Assembly: GCA_003993805.1 (NCBI GenBank) | Contig: RSEF01000012.1 | Span: 6,292,679-6,356,678, forward strand | Length of the DNA: 64,000 bases | Source of the DNA: Himantopus leucocephalus | Taxonomy: Eukaryota; Chordata; Aves; Charadriiformes; Recurvirostridae | Direction of reading: 5' to 3' | In this document: positions 62,679 through 64,000 of the stretch, piece by piece | Numbering within the stretch: position 1 is the stretch's first letter | How the letters are laid out: each line of letters begins with the position of its first letter | Program-made: the position numbers and the translations under genes | Notes under the pieces: generated by a model | The model's input: the letters and a program-made list of their open reading frames with translations, nothing else | Told to the model about the DNA's origin: nothing | Database searches by the model: none

Positions 62679-64000
62679 TGCTACTGGGGAAAGCGGGAGC
62701 AACAATTCATTTCCCTGCCTCCCCCTTCTACAGGTATCGGAGTTTACAGTTGCCTGCACGTAACCCTCCGATTAAATAGTGAGCAAGCACATCGCGGCAT
62801 ACTCCCTCTAAAGCTATGGGGGACGAGATTTTCACAGGAGCCTAGCACCGGCCCATCAAGTCTTACGTCATTAGAATTAAATCAAAGGTCACTAGTTATT
62901 GCTCATATTTAAGAAGTCTCACATACCTAACGTGAGAGAGTTCTTACCACCCTTTCGGAGTTGTCTTTGAAATGCAAGGCAGGAGTAGCTATTGAATTAC
63001 CCCTGCAGTCTCAGATCCCTGCCTTGGAAGTTTTCTTCCCAAGCTGTTTGGGGAAAAAAGTTCACAGATAAATTCTTGCACTGGGATTATCATTCTGTGG
63101 TACTCGCTCTCCTCCCTTCCCCCATCAGTACTTCCATCTCCAAATACTGGATTAGCACAGCCACTAATCCCACGAGGCCGTGGGAGCATCTTGTCTCAGC
63201 GTTAACATTGTACTAGCACTAGTGTTACAAACAAACTAGAAAAAAAGTCAGTTTTCTCCTTTTCTGCAAAACAAAGTCATTCTCTCAACACATGATCAAC
63301 CTCAAGCACTCAAGTGGTGGACTCAATTAAAAGCTTAAAATAGAATCAAGGCTGAAAGCTGAATATAGATTTTACCTTATTCAAATCTAGCTAGTTCATT
63401 TGCATTAGATCACAGCCCTGCCCCTGCACTCTTCGGGTCTCTAAACCAAGGAGACGCACACAAGAAAAGACTCCTATGAAGAGGGACATCCTCCCAATTA
63501 TCTGCTTCACAAAATGCCAGCAACAGGAAGGGTCGGACATAACCATTTTACTTTTCTGTAACTACAGCCTGATAACTTCCAGGGCACTACACAGCGAAGT
63601 TATGAGCATGAATTAAGACACAAGATGCTATAGGCCATTTTTGCCTTTTTAAACGTCAAGACAAACATCCAAAATGTTTGGGTTTAGCAGTAAATTTTAC
63701 TAACAAAGTTACACTTATGGTTTAAGAGTTGTCATCCACAGTCCTGCCTCAGTCAAGCAGAAAGCTAAGTAGAAAGAACAACAACTTAACGCAGATGTTT
63801 TGAAGTGTACATACTTCCCCCAACTGGAAAACAAGATTAATCAAATGCTTCTGCTATGGGTCTATATATAAAGGTGGAATACAAGAAACAAAGTCAAAGT
63901 ACACCTATACTCCACAACAAGGAAGCATTAATCATAACTCCCAGAAGCAAGTGAAAACCCAAAGGGATATTCCTACTACTGTGAATTCTTACGTTACTGT

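Larger units (their letters stand above)
54911..64000. other. Non-coding stretch, no confirmed gene
   Basis: Unique sequence with a ten-base N gap (55366-55375), an isolated N (56293) and two small tandem duplications. The frame of 147 codons at 56933-57376 plus and those at 57828-58181 and 58251-58607 have no domain. One exon-like segment (57545-57616 minus) is listed separately. Confidence 0.6.

Noticed and set aside
63863..63872. TATATATAAA, a TATA-box-like word
   Set aside because: AT-rich context and no accompanying CCAAT or GC box. Expected by chance.
1..64000. Bacterial-type systems, CRISPR arrays, operons, phage genes
   Set aside because: CR1 elements, microsatellites and lack of dense coding show vertebrate non-coding DNA. 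No regularly spaced repeats with unique spacers are present.

Overview
This window looks like non-coding DNA from a bird genome, most likely intron or intergenic sequence. I find no protein-coding gene, rRNA, tRNA, CRISPR array or prokaryotic feature that I can support. The clearest taxonomic evidence is four 3'-end fragments of CR1 LINEs, the dominant retroposon of birds and reptiles. Two of them keep the typical (ATTCTATG)n-type tail and show the GC-rich variant usual in avian CR1. Frequent G/T-rich (or C/A-rich) low-complexity tracts and an AT-rich background with few CpGs also fit a bird. No open frame exceeds about 152 codons, none has a recognisable domain, and the longer ones on both strands look like chance frames.

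Layout. The first 446 bases carry a duplication created at an assembly join. From 0.4 to 18.3 kb there is unique sequence with two CR1 pieces (near 3.2 and 4.0 kb), homopolymer runs, a CpG-dense patch near 13.8 kb and several weak exon-like signals. At 18.3-19.1 kb lies a cluster of three assembly joins with duplicated flanks. From 19 to 32 kb the sequence is featureless apart from CpG-dense patches near 20.0 and 23.7 kb. Further duplicated joins lie at 32.1, 34.6-35.4, 47.6-47.9 and 48.7-48.9 kb. CR1 copies lie at 36.4 and 41.8 kb. A very AT-rich stretch lies at 49.6-49.8 kb. A promoter-like module with CCAAT and TATA boxes lies at 54.7-54.9 kb and may be part of a long terminal repeat.

The most solid structural observation concerns assembly. 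Most isolated single-N positions sit between two near-identical copies of 24-190 bases that differ at a few sites. At two loci the order is A-N-B-N-A, where the third partial copy matches the first and not the second. This is what is expected when an alternative-haplotype contig is wedged into the scaffold, so these repeats are probably not real in the animal.

I searched for a novel biological system and did not find one. The remaining leads are a few candidate short exons on both strands with good splice sites, one possible promoter or LTR, and three CpG-dense patches. All need homology or transcript evidence.
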